Positions 51,389 to 61,570 of a stretch of 64,000 nt of DNA are shown here, piece after piece. The translations under genes and the position numbers were made by a program. The stretch covers positions 1 through 64,000 of the forward strand of contig NZ_PGGO01000018.1 of the NCBI RefSeq assembly GCF_003010955.1, in the 5' to 3' direction. This DNA is from Phyllobacterium brassicacearum (GTDB taxonomy: Bacteria; Pseudomonadota; Alphaproteobacteria; Rhizobiales; Rhizobiaceae). The stretch's first letter is position 1; every line of letters begins with the position of its first letter. The notes below the pieces were generated by a model. It had not been told where the DNA came from, did no database searches, and saw only the letters and a list, made by a program, of their open reading frames with translations.

Positions 51389-52714
51389 CTAGAAATCAGC
51401 GACATTTCCCCATGCGCTGCGGTTTAAGCGCTCTGGCTTGTAGGGATTTGGATCGACTAGCGGTGAACGGCCTGTGATTAGGTCGGCTATCATATGACCG
51501 GCACCGGGGCCGATCCCAAAACCATGCCCGCTGAATCCAGCCGCAAGAATAAAGCCTGGTACAGCCTCTATTTCCCCGATCGCCGGGACACCATCCGGCG
51601 TACTATCAATATATCCGGCCCAGCGGTTGGCAATCGGAAATTTGGCTAATTCCGGTAATAGTTTCTTCGCTCTTTGATAGGTAAGGCGGATCTGTCCTTC
51701 ATCAGGCTTCGGGTCAAGAATACGATTCTTTTCCATCGGAGTGATGTCATCGAGTGACCACTTTTTCAACGTTTCATGTCCCTCACACCAGCCGCCAAGC
51801 CCACCGGGGGCAAGGCTGCGCCAGCGGCGTATGAACATGGGAATGAACTCGCGGCTGAACCGCAATTGCTGCGGTGTTGTATCTACTCGCGCGCGCCCGC
51901 TGATCGCCAGAGTATATCCTCCATCCATGCGGCGAGTTATCGATACTTGCGATGTGTGTAATGCATCCGGCAAGTCCATCGCTCCGGGCGCGACAGAAAG
52001 AATAGAAGCACGAACGGCCGCCTGTGGAAACCGAATGCCCACCTGGTTGCAGAAGGACGAGGCCCACGCGCCACCAGCCATTACCACCGTCTTGGTGCGG
52101 ATCACTCCGGCTTCTGTGACCACTCCGGTCACCCGACCTGCACTCAGTTCCAAACCACGTGCCGCGCAATTCTGATGCACTGTGCCTCCAGCCGCCATGA
52201 TGCCCCTTGCAATAACCGGAACGGCTCTCGACGGATCAGCGACTCCGTCAGTTGGCGAGAAGACACCACCTTTCCATAAGTATGTCGTTGCGGTGCCGCG
52301 TTCGGCAGCTTCTGCCGCGCTCAGCATATGTGTCTCTACACCAACGGTTTTTGCAAAATCACGCCATTTCGCCCAGCTGGCTATTTCAGCTTCATCCTGC
52401 GAAAGATAGAGCAATCCGCATCTGCGAAAACCCGCATCCTCGCCGGTTTCCTCAGCAACCTTATCCCACAACTCAAGACTTCTAGTGGCCATCGGCAGTT
52501 CCCGCGCATCGCGGTTCTGTTGACGACACCAGCCCCAGTTGCGGCTCGACTGCTCGGCGGCAACTCGCCCTTTTTCTAAGAGGGCAACCTTCACACCGCT
52601 GCGGGCGAGGTAATAGGCTGTAAATACACCAACAACGCCGCCTCCTATGACGACAACATCCGCCTCGTCGGGTAAAGTCGGGCTGGTTTCAATATGCAAT
52701 AGGGGCGCAGGCAT
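51389..52714 (-). CDS. FAD-dependent oxidoreductase, D-amino acid/opine oxidase-like
   Basis: A 441-residue DAO-fold flavoprotein. The FAD-binding VIGGGVVGVFTAYYLARSG is near residue 22. SSRNWGWCRQQNRDARELP is typical of the DadA/opine oxidase-like branch, and ILAAGFSGHGFGIGPGAGHM closes the FAD site. It would oxidise an amino acid or secondary amine to an imino acid. The substrate cannot be named. The divergent Lrp-family gene 237 bases away is a plausible regulator. Confidence 0.85.
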   Translation of the reverse strand: MPAPLLHIETSPTLPDEADVVVIGGGVVGVFTAYYLARSGVKVALLEKGRVAAEQSSRNWGWCRQQNRDARELPMATRSLELWDKVAEETGEDAGFRRCGLLYLSQDEAEIASWAKWRDFAKTVGVETHMLSAAEAAERGTATTYLWKGGVFSPTDGVADPSRAVPVIARGIMAAGGTVHQNCAARGLELSAGRVTGVVTEAGVIRTKTVVMAGGAWASSFCNQVGIRFPQAAVRASILSVAPGAMDLPDALHTSQVSITRRMDGGYTLAISGRARVDTTPQQLRFSREFIPMFIRRWRSLAPGGLGGWCEGHETLKKWSLDDITPMEKNRILDPKPDEGQIRLTYQRAKKLLPELAKFPIANRWAGYIDSTPDGVPAIGEIEAVPGFILAAGFSGHGFGIGPGAGHMIADLITGRSPLVDPNPYKPERLNRSAWGNVADF

Positions 52715-52951
52715 GGGTACAACTCCCGGTGTTTCTGCATCCTAACGCGGTGAGCGCCGAGTCATGCTTCGGAGTTTGATCTTACACAGAATTTCCTGTG
52801 GTTTGCCGTGCCTTTAGCAGGCGATTATTGCATCCAATCAAGGTCTGCATCGCACCTGAACTGAATATCATCAACACGGTCTGAAGCGATTGCAGCATAG
52901 AATGAAAAAGACGATATTCTTTTTTCACAGTACTAAATGATTGGTATTTCC

Positions 52952-53428
52952 ATGAAGCTGGACAAAATAGATATTAAAATTCTATCCCAGATGCAAAAGA
53001 ACGGACGGATAACCAATGTCGAGCTTGCCGAACTCGTCAATCTTTCTCCCAGTCCCTGCCTGATGCGGGTAAAGAGGCTCCAGTCAGAAGGCTATATCAC
53101 AGGTTATTCAGCGCAGATCGACGTTTCAAAACTTGGTCAGACACTGACGGTATTCACCGAGATCACGCTAAAGAACCATCGCCAGACCGACTTTGCACGG
53201 TTTCTTACCACCGTCGGAAAGGTCGATTCGGTCATCGAGTGTCACTTGGTTTCCGGTGGTTACGATTATCTTATGAAATTCGTCACCCCAGGGATTGTTG
53301 AATATCAGACCATTATGGAACGTCTCATCGACATGGATATCGGCATAGACAAATATTTCAGTTTTGTCGTGCTCAAATCCCCTATCGTGAAAGCTCATCT
53401 TCCCTTGGATGTGATCTTCACTGAGTAG
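52952..53428 (+). CDS. Lrp/AsnC-family transcriptional regulator
   Basis: A 158-residue feast/famine regulator from ATG 52952 (MKLDKIDIKIL); ATG 52937 would add 5 residues. The N-terminal HTH is GRITNVELAELVNLSPSPCL, and the C-terminal RAM ligand domain runs through VIECHLVSGGYDYLMKFVTP. Such proteins sense an amino acid and often activate a divergent catabolic gene. Its neighbour is the FAD oxidoreductase at 51.4-52.7 kb, and the ABC operon follows convergently. Confidence 0.92.
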   Translation: MKLDKIDIKILSQMQKNGRITNVELAELVNLSPSPCLMRVKRLQSEGYITGYSAQIDVSKLGQTLTVFTEITLKNHRQTDFARFLTTVGKVDSVIECHLVSGGYDYLMKFVTPGIVEYQTIMERLIDMDIGIDKYFSFVVLKSPIVKAHLPLDVIFTE

Positions 53429-53494
53429 ATGGAAAACGTCAGAAGGCCGCTATTGCAGCACCGCTTTCCCTTGGTCGAAATCTGCCACGGTATA

Positions 53495-55156
53495 TCAGGT
53501 TCTCGTAAACTCACGCACCAGGTCAGGATCCTGTTCCAGACTGTCCAACCAGCGCGGGTCGAGCTTAGGTACTGAAGAAAACAGGAGCCGCGAATAAGGA
53601 TGGCTCGCCGTGCTGCCCATCATGCCGGGGCTCAGCTGTTCGACCTTCCTCCCCGCATACATGACCACGACTTCATCGCAAATGGCCCGGACGGTGGAAA
53701 GATCGTGGCTGATAAAAAGATAGGATAAATTAAGTTCACGCTGCAATTCCTTCAGGAGATCGATGATCGCTGCTGCAACAACGGTGTCGAGGGCGGATGT
53801 GATTTCATCGCAAAGGATAAGTTTGGGATCCGCCGCCAGCGCTCGCGCCAAGTTGATACGCTGCTTTTGACCACCCGATAATTCGCCTGGACGCCGATAA
53901 CGCAGAGTTCGTGGCAGGCGCACCATATCGAGAAGCTGATCAATTCGCGCTTCACGGCTTTTGCTGTCCATCTCATGATAGAACGACAGCGGACGAGCCA
54001 GGATTTCAGCAATGGATTTGAACGGATTAAGCGCTGTATCCGCAGACTGGAAAACAATCTGTAGTTCGCGCAACTGATCGCGGCTGCGCCTGCGCAAGTC
54101 GCTCGGCATCTCCGCACCGTCAAAGCGTATCTGGCCGCGAGCAGCAGGCAAAATGCCCGCGATGACGCGTGCAAGCGTAGATTTTCCGCAGCCGGATTCA
54201 CCAATAATGCCCAGGTTCCTGCCTCGCGCGAGTTGCAGGCTGACATTATCGACGGCGATCATCGCTGGATCACCTGAACCTCCAACCATGCCATAGCCCG
54301 CAACGACATTGTCGACTACCAGAAGTGGTGCTGGCTTCTCGGCCTCGACCATTTTCGGGCGAGCATACAAGGCTGGTTCAAATGCGGCTACAAGTTCCTT
54401 GGTATAAGGGTGCTGCGGGTTGTGGAGAATATCCTGCGTACTGCCGGCTTCCTGCACTTCGCCGTTTTTCAGAACGACAATGCGGTCGGCAATTTGGGCA
54501 ACAACCGCCAGATCGTGGGATACGTATACACCGGAAATGCCGTGCTCTTTCATGACTGACTTGAACGCGCGCAGAACCTCAATCTGGGTCGTCACGTCAA
54601 GTGCCGTTGTTGGCTCGTCAAAAATCACGAGCCTCGGGTCACCGATCAGCGCCATCGCCGCTGAAAGCCTCTGCAGTTGCCCACCTGATACCTGATGGGG
54701 ATACCGATCACCAATCGTATCAGGGTTTGGCAGTGCAAGCGCCTTGAATAGGGTAATCGCCTTCTTGCGTGCCTGGTTCACCGGCATAAGGCGATGGATT
54801 TTCGCCACTTCGATGACCTGCTCCATGATCCGATGCGCGGGATTGAAGGACGCCGCCGCACTTTGAGGAACGTAGGAGACTTCCGTGCCACGCTTTCGTG
54901 CTCTTTTCCGCTCCGAAAGATTTACGATATCCTGTCCGCCTATAGCTATATTGCCGCTCACGATTCGACAGCCGGGTCGCGTGTAGCCCATCAGGGAGAG
55001 CGCAATCGTCGTTTTGCCGGAACCGCTCTCGCCGATAAGCGCTACGATTTCGCCTTCTGCAATATCAAAACTTACATCCCTGATGATTTCCACTTTGCGC
55101 CCGGAATCAGTCTTTGCATCCACGCGCAGATTGCTAACCTCTACAATATTGCCCAT
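53495..55156 (-). CDS. peptide-type ABC transporter ATPase, fused DppD-DppF
   Basis: A 553-residue protein with two complete nucleotide-binding domains. The first has Walker A GESGSGKTT, signature VSGGQLQRLSAAM and Walker B LVIFDEPTTALD. The second has GESGCGKST, LSGGQKQRINLARAL and LILCDEITSALD (Ile instead of the usual Pro after Glu). Both halves belong to the oligopeptide/nickel (Dpp/Opp) family. It powers the permeases encoded directly upstream, sharing a base with the DppC-like stop codon. Confidence 0.94.
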   Translation of the reverse strand: MGNIVEVSNLRVDAKTDSGRKVEIIRDVSFDIAEGEIVALIGESGSGKTTIALSLMGYTRPGCRIVSGNIAIGGQDIVNLSERKRARKRGTEVSYVPQSAAASFNPAHRIMEQVIEVAKIHRLMPVNQARKKAITLFKALALPNPDTIGDRYPHQVSGGQLQRLSAAMALIGDPRLVIFDEPTTALDVTTQIEVLRAFKSVMKEHGISGVYVSHDLAVVAQIADRIVVLKNGEVQEAGSTQDILHNPQHPYTKELVAAFEPALYARPKMVEAEKPAPLLVVDNVVAGYGMVGGSGDPAMIAVDNVSLQLARGRNLGIIGESGCGKSTLARVIAGILPAARGQIRFDGAEMPSDLRRRSRDQLRELQIVFQSADTALNPFKSIAEILARPLSFYHEMDSKSREARIDQLLDMVRLPRTLRYRRPGELSGGQKQRINLARALAADPKLILCDEITSALDTVVAAAIIDLLKELQRELNLSYLFISHDLSTVRAICDEVVVMYAGRKVEQLSPGMMGSTASHPYSRLLFSSVPKLDPRWLDSLEQDPDLVREFTRT

Positions 55157-56010
55157 TACTCACTCCGATCGCGGATCTTCTGAGGAAGATTATCGATCAG
55201 CAGATTGACGCTGATCGTAAGGCTCGCAATGGCAATAGAGGGCAACACCACGGCGGGTGCTGCAAAGGTTAGCCCACCGATATTTTCCTTGACCAAAGCA
55301 CCCCAGTCAGCAAAAGGCGGTTGCACGCCCAGTCCCAGGAAAGACATGCTTGACAGAAGCAGGACGATGAAGACAAAACGCAAGCCAAAATCGGCGAGCA
55401 CAGGACGAATAATCCCGGGCAGGATTTCCGAGCGGATCAGATAGCCCATCTTTTCGCCACGCGCTCTTGCAACGGTAATGTAGTCCATCGCATTGATGTT
55501 GATTGCCAATGCACGCGCAAACCGATAACTGCCAGGCGTGTAAATGACAGCCATAGTCGCGATCAAAATCGGAATGGACGAACCCACGCCGGCAACAATT
55601 ACCAAAGCCAGAATCTTGCTTGGGATTGAGGTCAGCGCATCCAGAAAGCGGCTGAGGGCAGAATCGAACCAACCACCGACCACGGCTGCCATCATCCCCA
55701 AAAAGACGCCACCAAAGCAGGCCAGAAAAACAGCCGCAAGTGAAATCCCGACCGTGAAACGTGCACCGTAGATAATGCGCGAGAGCATGTCTCGTCCAAG
55801 ATAGTCGGTGCCGAGTGGGAACTGCGCGCTTGTGGGGCCGAAGAAATCGAAATCGACAATCTCACCAACCGGATGCGGCGCAATCCATGGAGCGAATACG
55901 GCGACAAGGGCCCAGGCCAGAACGACGAGGAAAGAAATGGCGCCAACCAGATTGATCCGGTATCCGAAGGACGCAGACTTAGTTTCCTGCTGATTTGTCA
56001 TGGGGGACAT
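55156..56010 (-). CDS. peptide-type ABC transporter permease (DppC-like)
   Basis: A 284-residue inner-membrane protein from ATG 56010 (MSPMTNQQETKSASFG), two bases after the DppB-like stop. About six hydrophobic segments; the N-terminal DppC region with GPTSAQFPLGTDYLGRDMLSRIIYGAR and the EAA loop ITVARARGEKMGYLIRSEILP are clear. It pairs with the DppB-like permease. Confidence 0.93.
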   Translation of the reverse strand: MSPMTNQQETKSASFGYRINLVGAISFLVVLAWALVAVFAPWIAPHPVGEIVDFDFFGPTSAQFPLGTDYLGRDMLSRIIYGARFTVGISLAAVFLACFGGVFLGMMAAVVGGWFDSALSRFLDALTSIPSKILALVIVAGVGSSIPILIATMAVIYTPGSYRFARALAININAMDYITVARARGEKMGYLIRSEILPGIIRPVLADFGLRFVFIVLLLSSMSFLGLGVQPPFADWGALVKENIGGLTFAAPAVVLPSIAIASLTISVNLLIDNLPQKIRDRSE

Positions 56011-56012
56011 TA

Positions 56013-56969
56013 CTATCGAAGCCTCGGGTTGGAGACGATGGCAATCAGATCCGCTATCGTGATAAGCAGGAGATAACCAAAGCAAAAGATCATCGCGCAG
56101 GTTTGAATCAAGGGCAGATCGCGCGTTGCAACTGCATCGAGCATCAGCTTGGCAATGCCGGGATAGTTGAAGATGGTTTCCACAATGATGACGCCGCCAA
56201 GCAGGTAGGAAAGCGAAAGCGCCACGGCGTTGACGATAGGCCCCAGCGCATTGGGCAGCGCATGGACGATTACCATCCGGAACCGCGAGGCGCCTTTGAG
56301 CAAGGCCATTTCCACATAGGACGTATCCAGCGTTTCCAAAACTGCGGCGCGCGTCATGCGGATCATCTGCGCAGAAATCACAAAACTCAGTGTGATGACT
56401 GGCATGGCGAATACCTTCAACAGGCCGGAAAGCGACGTGACCTCATTGGCCATGGAGAGTGCGGGTAGCCAGCCGAGATAGACCGCAAAAACAATGACTG
56501 CGATTGTTGCAACCATGAATTCTGGCACTGAAATGACCGCAATTGTAATGATCGAGACAGCGCGGTCATAGAAAGTGCCGCGCATGATAGCGGCAGTAAT
56601 ACCGAGAAACAGTGCAATTGGAACCGAAATGGCGGCTGTGACACTAGCAAGCTTGAGCGAGTTCACCAATCTGCTGCCAATCAGATCGGCGATGGGAACA
56701 TTGTTGACATAAGATACCCCGAGTTCACCCCTCAATAGGTGTCCGAGCCAGTAAACGAAGCGAAAGAATGCGGGCTGATCAAGATTCATCGCGTGACGAA
56801 GTCCGGCAACCGCTTCTGGAGTAGCCGCCTGCCCCAGCAAAATTTCTGCCACATCACCCGGCAGCATCTCGGTCGCAAAGAAAATCGTGAACGCGACAAT
56901 GAGAAGCGTCACGACTGCGACTATCAGGCGCTTGATGATAATATTGAGCAATGGGGACTTCATGATCAT
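56013..56969 (-). CDS. peptide-type ABC transporter permease (DppB-like)
   Basis: A 318-residue inner-membrane protein with six hydrophobic segments. FFATEMLPGDVAEILLGQ near the N terminus and the EAA loop MALLKGASRFRMVIVHALPN match DppB/OppB permeases. The start is ATG 56969 or 56963. It follows the binding-protein gene by 74 bases. Confidence 0.93.
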   Translation of the reverse strand: MIMKSPLLNIIIKRLIVAVVTLLIVAFTIFFATEMLPGDVAEILLGQAATPEAVAGLRHAMNLDQPAFFRFVYWLGHLLRGELGVSYVNNVPIADLIGSRLVNSLKLASVTAAISVPIALFLGITAAIMRGTFYDRAVSIITIAVISVPEFMVATIAVIVFAVYLGWLPALSMANEVTSLSGLLKVFAMPVITLSFVISAQMIRMTRAAVLETLDTSYVEMALLKGASRFRMVIVHALPNALGPIVNAVALSLSYLLGGVIIVETIFNYPGIAKLMLDAVATRDLPLIQTCAMIFCFGYLLLITIADLIAIVSNPRLR

Positions 56970-57043
56970 GCACAGTCCGCAACTTGGGGAAAATATCGCC
57001 CGGACAAGGTCAGTGCTTTGCCCGGGCCAAACAAAAGAAACAA

Positions 57044-58654
57044 TCAGGCTTCCAGCCAGGCGTGCTCGGCAAATGTGTAGCCCATCATGCCGCCGAGCGG
57101 ATTTGGCTCAAGGCCCTGCAGATTTGGCGAAATCGCGTCAACATTCGACATGAATACAGGAATGACAGTCCCTGCTTCATTGGAAATTAAGGCCTGCATC
57201 TCGCCGTAGATTTCCTTGCGTTTCGCTTCGTCCAACATACCACGGGCCTCAAGCAGCATAGAGTCGAACTTATCAGACTTGTACCGGCTTTCGTTCCAGG
57301 GCGCATCCGACTTATAGAGTAGCGAGAAAAGAATGTCGGGAGTTGGACGTGCATTGATATTGCCATAGTGCACGGCGTCTTTTAGCCAATGGTTCGACCA
57401 ATATCCATCCGAAGGCACGCGATCGATAACGACCTTCTGGCCTATGGATGAAGCTGCCTGCTGGAGTACCATCGCATAATCGAGCGATGAAGAGGCAGCT
57501 TCCGCTGCGGTGATATGAATTTCCTGACCGAGCACGCCAGCCTTTTCAAGCAGTGATTTGGCGTGCTCTGGGTCGTACTCGCGCTGTTTGAGTTCAGCGT
57601 TGAAGTATTTGTTGGTATTCGGAACGGGATGATCGTTTGCAATTTCCGCTAGTCCCCGCAACACCGATTTCTGGATAACTTCGCGGTTGGTGAGGTATTT
57701 GAAAGCTTCCGCAACGCCAGCCTTGTTGCCGGGCGCCATATCAAGCCGCACATTCAGATTGGTATAGGTGCCCAGCTTGGAAATGAAGAGTTTTGCCGCC
57801 GGATTGTTCTCAAGAACCCGCAGCGAGCGCGGATTGAGGTTGGCAGCCAGTTGAATGTCGCCCGAGAGGACCGCGTTCATGCGGGCGGATTCGTCTGAAA
57901 TTGCGAAGAACTCGAAGGAATCAAGGTAGGGACCGTTGTCCTTCCAATAGTTCTCATTGCGCGATGCCATCGAACGAACGCCGGGCTGAAACTCCTTGCA
58001 GATGAACGGTCCCGTGCCATTTCCCTTGGAGAAGTCAGTCGTGCCGTTGGCCACGATCATGAAATGGTGCATCGCAAGGATGGTCGGAAGGTCTGCGTTT
58101 GCGCTTTCCAGCGTAATCTCAACGGTCGTGTCATTGATCTTCTTTGCGTCGGTAATCTGCTTGGCCAGCGCATTGACTTTGGACCCGACAGCCGGATCAA
58201 GGTGGCGCTTTAGCGAAAAGACCACGTCATCAGCAGTGAGTGACTTGCCGTCATGAAAGGTCACACCCTTGCGCAGCTTGACAGTCCAGGCCTTGGCATC
58301 AGCGCTCTCAATACTTTCCGCGAGTTCCATCTGGGTCTGGCCTTGGCCATCAAGAAAGGTCAGGCGGTTGTAAAACGCACAGCAACGAACGTAATCCGTC
58401 GCATTGGATGCCTTGGCGGGATCAAGCGTATCTGCAGTGGATGCGCTGAAACCCGCGGCTTTGATAAAGCCACCTTTCACAGGGGTAGCAGCCAGTGCAG
58501 AAGTAGCACGCGCGAAAACAGAAGCGCCGGCTACTGCTGCCACACCGCCCATCATCATCATTTGAAGCAGTTCACGACGGTTCGCTCCGCGGCGAATTGC
58601 ATTTTCAATCATCCGGTGGTCGGAAGAAGTCCAGTTGGTTATCTTCTCGCTCAT
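57044..58654 (-). CDS. ABC transporter substrate-binding protein, family 5 (peptide/opine type)
   Basis: A 536-residue periplasmic protein. The N terminus has a twin-arginine-like ANRRELLQMMMMGGVAAVAG and a hydrophobic stretch ending in Ala-rich SALAATP, so Tat export is possible. The body has the SBP_bac_5 pattern (WTVKLRKGVTFHDGKSLTAD, then NGTGPFICKEF). Members bind di- and oligopeptides, opines, glutathione, heme or amines; the ligand is unknown. Its gene leads the ABC operon and is preceded by 335 bases without a gene. Confidence 0.92.
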   Translation of the reverse strand: MSEKITNWTSSDHRMIENAIRRGANRRELLQMMMMGGVAAVAGASVFARATSALAATPVKGGFIKAAGFSASTADTLDPAKASNATDYVRCCAFYNRLTFLDGQGQTQMELAESIESADAKAWTVKLRKGVTFHDGKSLTADDVVFSLKRHLDPAVGSKVNALAKQITDAKKINDTTVEITLESANADLPTILAMHHFMIVANGTTDFSKGNGTGPFICKEFQPGVRSMASRNENYWKDNGPYLDSFEFFAISDESARMNAVLSGDIQLAANLNPRSLRVLENNPAAKLFISKLGTYTNLNVRLDMAPGNKAGVAEAFKYLTNREVIQKSVLRGLAEIANDHPVPNTNKYFNAELKQREYDPEHAKSLLEKAGVLGQEIHITAAEAASSSLDYAMVLQQAASSIGQKVVIDRVPSDGYWSNHWLKDAVHYGNINARPTPDILFSLLYKSDAPWNESRYKSDKFDSMLLEARGMLDEAKRKEIYGEMQALISNEAGTVIPVFMSNVDAISPNLQGLEPNPLGGMMGYTFAEHAWLEA

Positions 58655-58989
58655 TGCAGTTCCCCTTGTTGATGGTTGTGTGGGCGCCGGCTTATGGTCA
58701 CCGGTTACACCAATCTTTCAGATATTCAGTTGTTAAAAATACCTCTTGCAGTGTCGGCCAACGCAGCTTGTGCGTATCAAAGGAGAGTCCAGCAGCTGCG
58801 GGAATAATTGTCGATACATCCCAGCGCGATCCATTGGATCTGCCTTTCATCTTACACCTTTAACAGCTATGGCAGTGTGTTACGGAGATGTGCGTAAATT
58901 GCGCTGAATAGGTCCGGAACGGCAGCATAAAATTGCGAATTTCTGGGATTCACGAAATCCATCGCATCATCTCCTCCTGTTTCGTTCTC
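58655..58989. other. intergenic region upstream of the ABC operon
   Basis: 335 bases that must hold the promoter of the binding-protein gene. An ATTTC/GAAAT inverted motif sits around 58938-58960. No other gene is evident. Confidence 0.4.
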
Positions 58990-60366
58990 TCATCCCTTCA
59001 TTTCCGTGCGCACATCATCATCCGCCAGCGTCTGGTCCAGCGTGAGGCGAGTGCGCTCAATAATGGCATCGATATCTTCATCCGTGCAGCAAAGCGGCGG
59101 TGCATAGCCCAGCACACCATTGGCAAAGGCACGAATGACAAGGCCATTGTCCCAAGCGCGGTCAAAAATACGCCGTGCCGGATCGGCAGCTGCCGGCAGC
59201 GGCGTCTTGCGTTCCTTGTCGGTCACCAATTCGATTGCAGCCAGCATGCCACGCCCGCGCACATCGCCGACCAGCGGATGATCAGCAAGCGATTGGAGCC
59301 CGGCTAGCAAACGCTTTCCTGCCTTTCGGCCATTGTCGAGCAATCCGCCTTCATAAAGGCGCAGACATTCAAGACCAACCGCAGCACTGACCGGGTGCGC
59401 GGAATAGGTATAGCCGTGGCCGACTGCTGCTTTACCCGCACCATCCGCAATCGTAGAATAGACGTGCTCCGACATTAAGACGGCACCCATTGGCAAATAG
59501 CCGGACGTCAAGCCTTTGGCAGTGGTGATGAAGTCCGGTACGACACCGTCTTCCTCACAGGCGAAAAGCGGACCTGTACGGCCAAACGCGGTGATGACCT
59601 CATCGGCGATGAAAAGGACATCAAGCTCCTTGCACACTGCATGCATCGCCTTAAGCCAGCCAGTCGGTGGCACAAGAACACCGCCTGAACCTTGAATAGG
59701 TTCGACATAGAAAGCAGCTACACGTTCCGCGCCAAGTTCTTCAATTTTCGCGCGCAGCGCCGCAACCGAGGCATTTATAATTGCCTGGGAATCAGGGCCG
59801 ACAGGGTTGCGATAAGCATAATGCGAGGGGATTTTGTGCTGCCAGTCATAAGGCACCCCGAAGCCCGCATGAAATGACGCAAGAGCGGTCAAGCCCGAAC
59901 CTGCGGTAGAGGAACCGTGGTAGCCATGTTCAACCGAGATAAACTGGTCTTTCTGCGGCATGCTCCTGGCATGATAGTAATAGCGAATAAAGCGGATCGT
60001 GCTGTCGATCGCATCAGAACCGCCCAGCGTGAAATAGACATGATTGAGATCGCCTGGTGCGCGGTCAGCCAGTTCAGCCGCGAGACGAATGCCCGGTTCT
60101 GATCCCAAACCAAAATAGCCGGTAGCGTAGGGCAGCTCGCGCAACTGCTTCGTGGCGGCCTCGACGATGCTGTCCTGACCATAACCGGCATTGACACACC
60201 AAAGGCCCGCGAAGCCATCGAGCAGGGTGTGGCCGGAGGCATCATTGACCGTAGCCCCTTTGCCCGACTTCAGAATACGCACACCAGCAGCTTCGTGGCT
60301 GCGATAGGACGAAACCGGATGCACCAGATGGGCGCGATCAAGTTCGATCAACGAATTGCTCAGCAT
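58990..60366 (-). CDS. class III aminotransferase (omega-amino acid/putrescine-pyruvate type)
   Basis: A 458-residue PLP enzyme from ATG 60366 (MLSNSLIELDRAHL), with TGGAG 6 bases upstream. YFTLGGSDAIDSTIRFIRYY binds PLP phosphate, DVLFIADEVITAFGRTG has the PLP-contacting Asp, and the Schiff-base Lys is in FITTAKGLTSGYLPMGAV. The family moves amino groups from omega-amines (putrescine, beta-alanine, GABA, taurine) to pyruvate or 2-oxoglutarate. With the adjacent FAD oxidoreductase and succinate-semialdehyde dehydrogenase-like gene, a diamine or omega-amino acid is likely. Confidence 0.9.
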   Translation of the reverse strand: MLSNSLIELDRAHLVHPVSSYRSHEAAGVRILKSGKGATVNDASGHTLLDGFAGLWCVNAGYGQDSIVEAATKQLRELPYATGYFGLGSEPGIRLAAELADRAPGDLNHVYFTLGGSDAIDSTIRFIRYYYHARSMPQKDQFISVEHGYHGSSTAGSGLTALASFHAGFGVPYDWQHKIPSHYAYRNPVGPDSQAIINASVAALRAKIEELGAERVAAFYVEPIQGSGGVLVPPTGWLKAMHAVCKELDVLFIADEVITAFGRTGPLFACEEDGVVPDFITTAKGLTSGYLPMGAVLMSEHVYSTIADGAGKAAVGHGYTYSAHPVSAAVGLECLRLYEGGLLDNGRKAGKRLLAGLQSLADHPLVGDVRGRGMLAAIELVTDKERKTPLPAAADPARRIFDRAWDNGLVIRAFANGVLGYAPPLCCTDEDIDAIIERTRLTLDQTLADDDVRTEMKG

Positions 60367-60397
60367 GATATTCTCCAATCAACTAGTCTTTTGCGGC

Positions 60398-61243
60398 TCA
60401 ACCCAGTGCCTGATTTACAAGGGCATATATTCGATATGGCGACGGGATCTTGTTTTCTTGCTGCATGTTTGCCGCACGGCGCATGGGTATTCCGCCGCCA
60501 ACATGGACGAGCCCGCGTTGGGCTAGCCATTCCGCCAGATTTGTTGAGATGTGCGTGTCGACGCGGACAAACTCACCAATGTGCTGCGAGAGCAGGAAAC
60601 CGATCAACGCCCGGGCCTCGGTGTCATTGCTCGCAATAACTGGGCCGATAACAAACCCGCGTCCAAATACGCGGATTGCTGCAAATGCATTCACCGCACC
60701 ATCAGTACGAACGACTGCAAACTGGGCCCGTTCAACCAGAAGCTGCATGAGTTCAAAACGATCATGTCCCGCTGCCAGCCGATCCAGAACAAATAAATGA
60801 TCGAAATCTTCAGGCGTTGCCCACGATACATTGTCTGGCGCGTCGACCCCTGATACCACACCCTGATGCTGAACGATCTCGCCAGTCGCGACGAAGCCGA
60901 GCTTCTCATAAAGAGGTAACCCCTCCTGCGTTGCGATCAGGAGGCAGATGCGTTTATCAGCAGCCTCAAGAGCGGTCTGCATCAGCTTGCGGCCCAACCC
61001 GCGTCCGCGCATGCTCTCATCGACGATAACCATATTGATGGTGGCGGTATCGCCACCGAAAAGTGTCGTCATCGCGGTCCCAACGACACGGCCGTCTTCT
61101 AGCGCGACCACGCCATTGCTCAAAGCCAATACCAGCGCCCAATCTTCGCGGCGATGCGGCCAACCTGCTTGAGCAGACAGGGCAACAGCTTCACCGAGAT
61201 GGTCTTGCGTCATCGTTTCAAAAATAATTTGTGATGCGTTCAT
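60398..61243 (-). CDS. two-domain GNAT acetyltransferase (Acetyltransf_18 type)
   Basis: A 281-residue protein from ATG 61243 (MNASQIIFETMTQDHL); ATG 61258 would add 5 residues. The N-terminal GNAT domain has MVIVDESMRGRGLGRKLMQTAL (acetyl-CoA loop) and LPLYEKLGFVATGEIVQHQG. The C-terminal half (VRTDGAVNAFAAIRVFGRGF, then IGPVIASNDTEARALIGFL) is an Acetyltransf_18-like second domain. Substrate unknown; it may acetylate the imported amine. It is 31 bases upstream of the aminotransferase and probably in the same transcript. Confidence 0.85.
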   Translation of the reverse strand: MNASQIIFETMTQDHLGEAVALSAQAGWPHRREDWALVLALSNGVVALEDGRVVGTAMTTLFGGDTATINMVIVDESMRGRGLGRKLMQTALEAADKRICLLIATQEGLPLYEKLGFVATGEIVQHQGVVSGVDAPDNVSWATPEDFDHLFVLDRLAAGHDRFELMQLLVERAQFAVVRTDGAVNAFAAIRVFGRGFVIGPVIASNDTEARALIGFLLSQHIGEFVRVDTHISTNLAEWLAQRGLVHVGGGIPMRRAANMQQENKIPSPYRIYALVNQALG

Positions 61244-61570
61244 AGCTGATTCCGGCATGGTTCTTCATGGACTCAGATTAAAACGCCTCAAGCAGCAGTT
61301 CATCCCGACCGGTATGTTTAGGCAGAGCGTTTTCACTGTCCTTTTGCGCTGCCGCCGCATGTTATGCCGTGACCATGGCCAAACCACCTGCCGAACTCAG
61401 CTGCAAAGCTCCTCCGACAATCGCCCGACAAAACTCTCTGCCAAAGCTTTGACCGGATACGAAACAATCTGCTTTGTGCCGATAAGAATGCAGTGATTAC
61501 TCCGTTCACGGCTCATTATGATGCTTGTGAACGGCACGGCCGTGCCTGCAATGCTTAGGAGGATCAGAGC
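61244..61570. promoter_or_regulatory. divergent promoter region with operator-like inverted repeats
   Basis: 327 bases between the divergent GNAT and HAD genes. CCGTTCAC (61502-61509) and GTGAACGG (61527-61534) form a perfect 8-base inverted repeat with a 17-base spacer. GGCACGGCCGTGCC (61533-61546) is a perfect palindrome next to it, 25 bases before the HAD ATG. Nothing else is evident. Confidence 0.55.
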
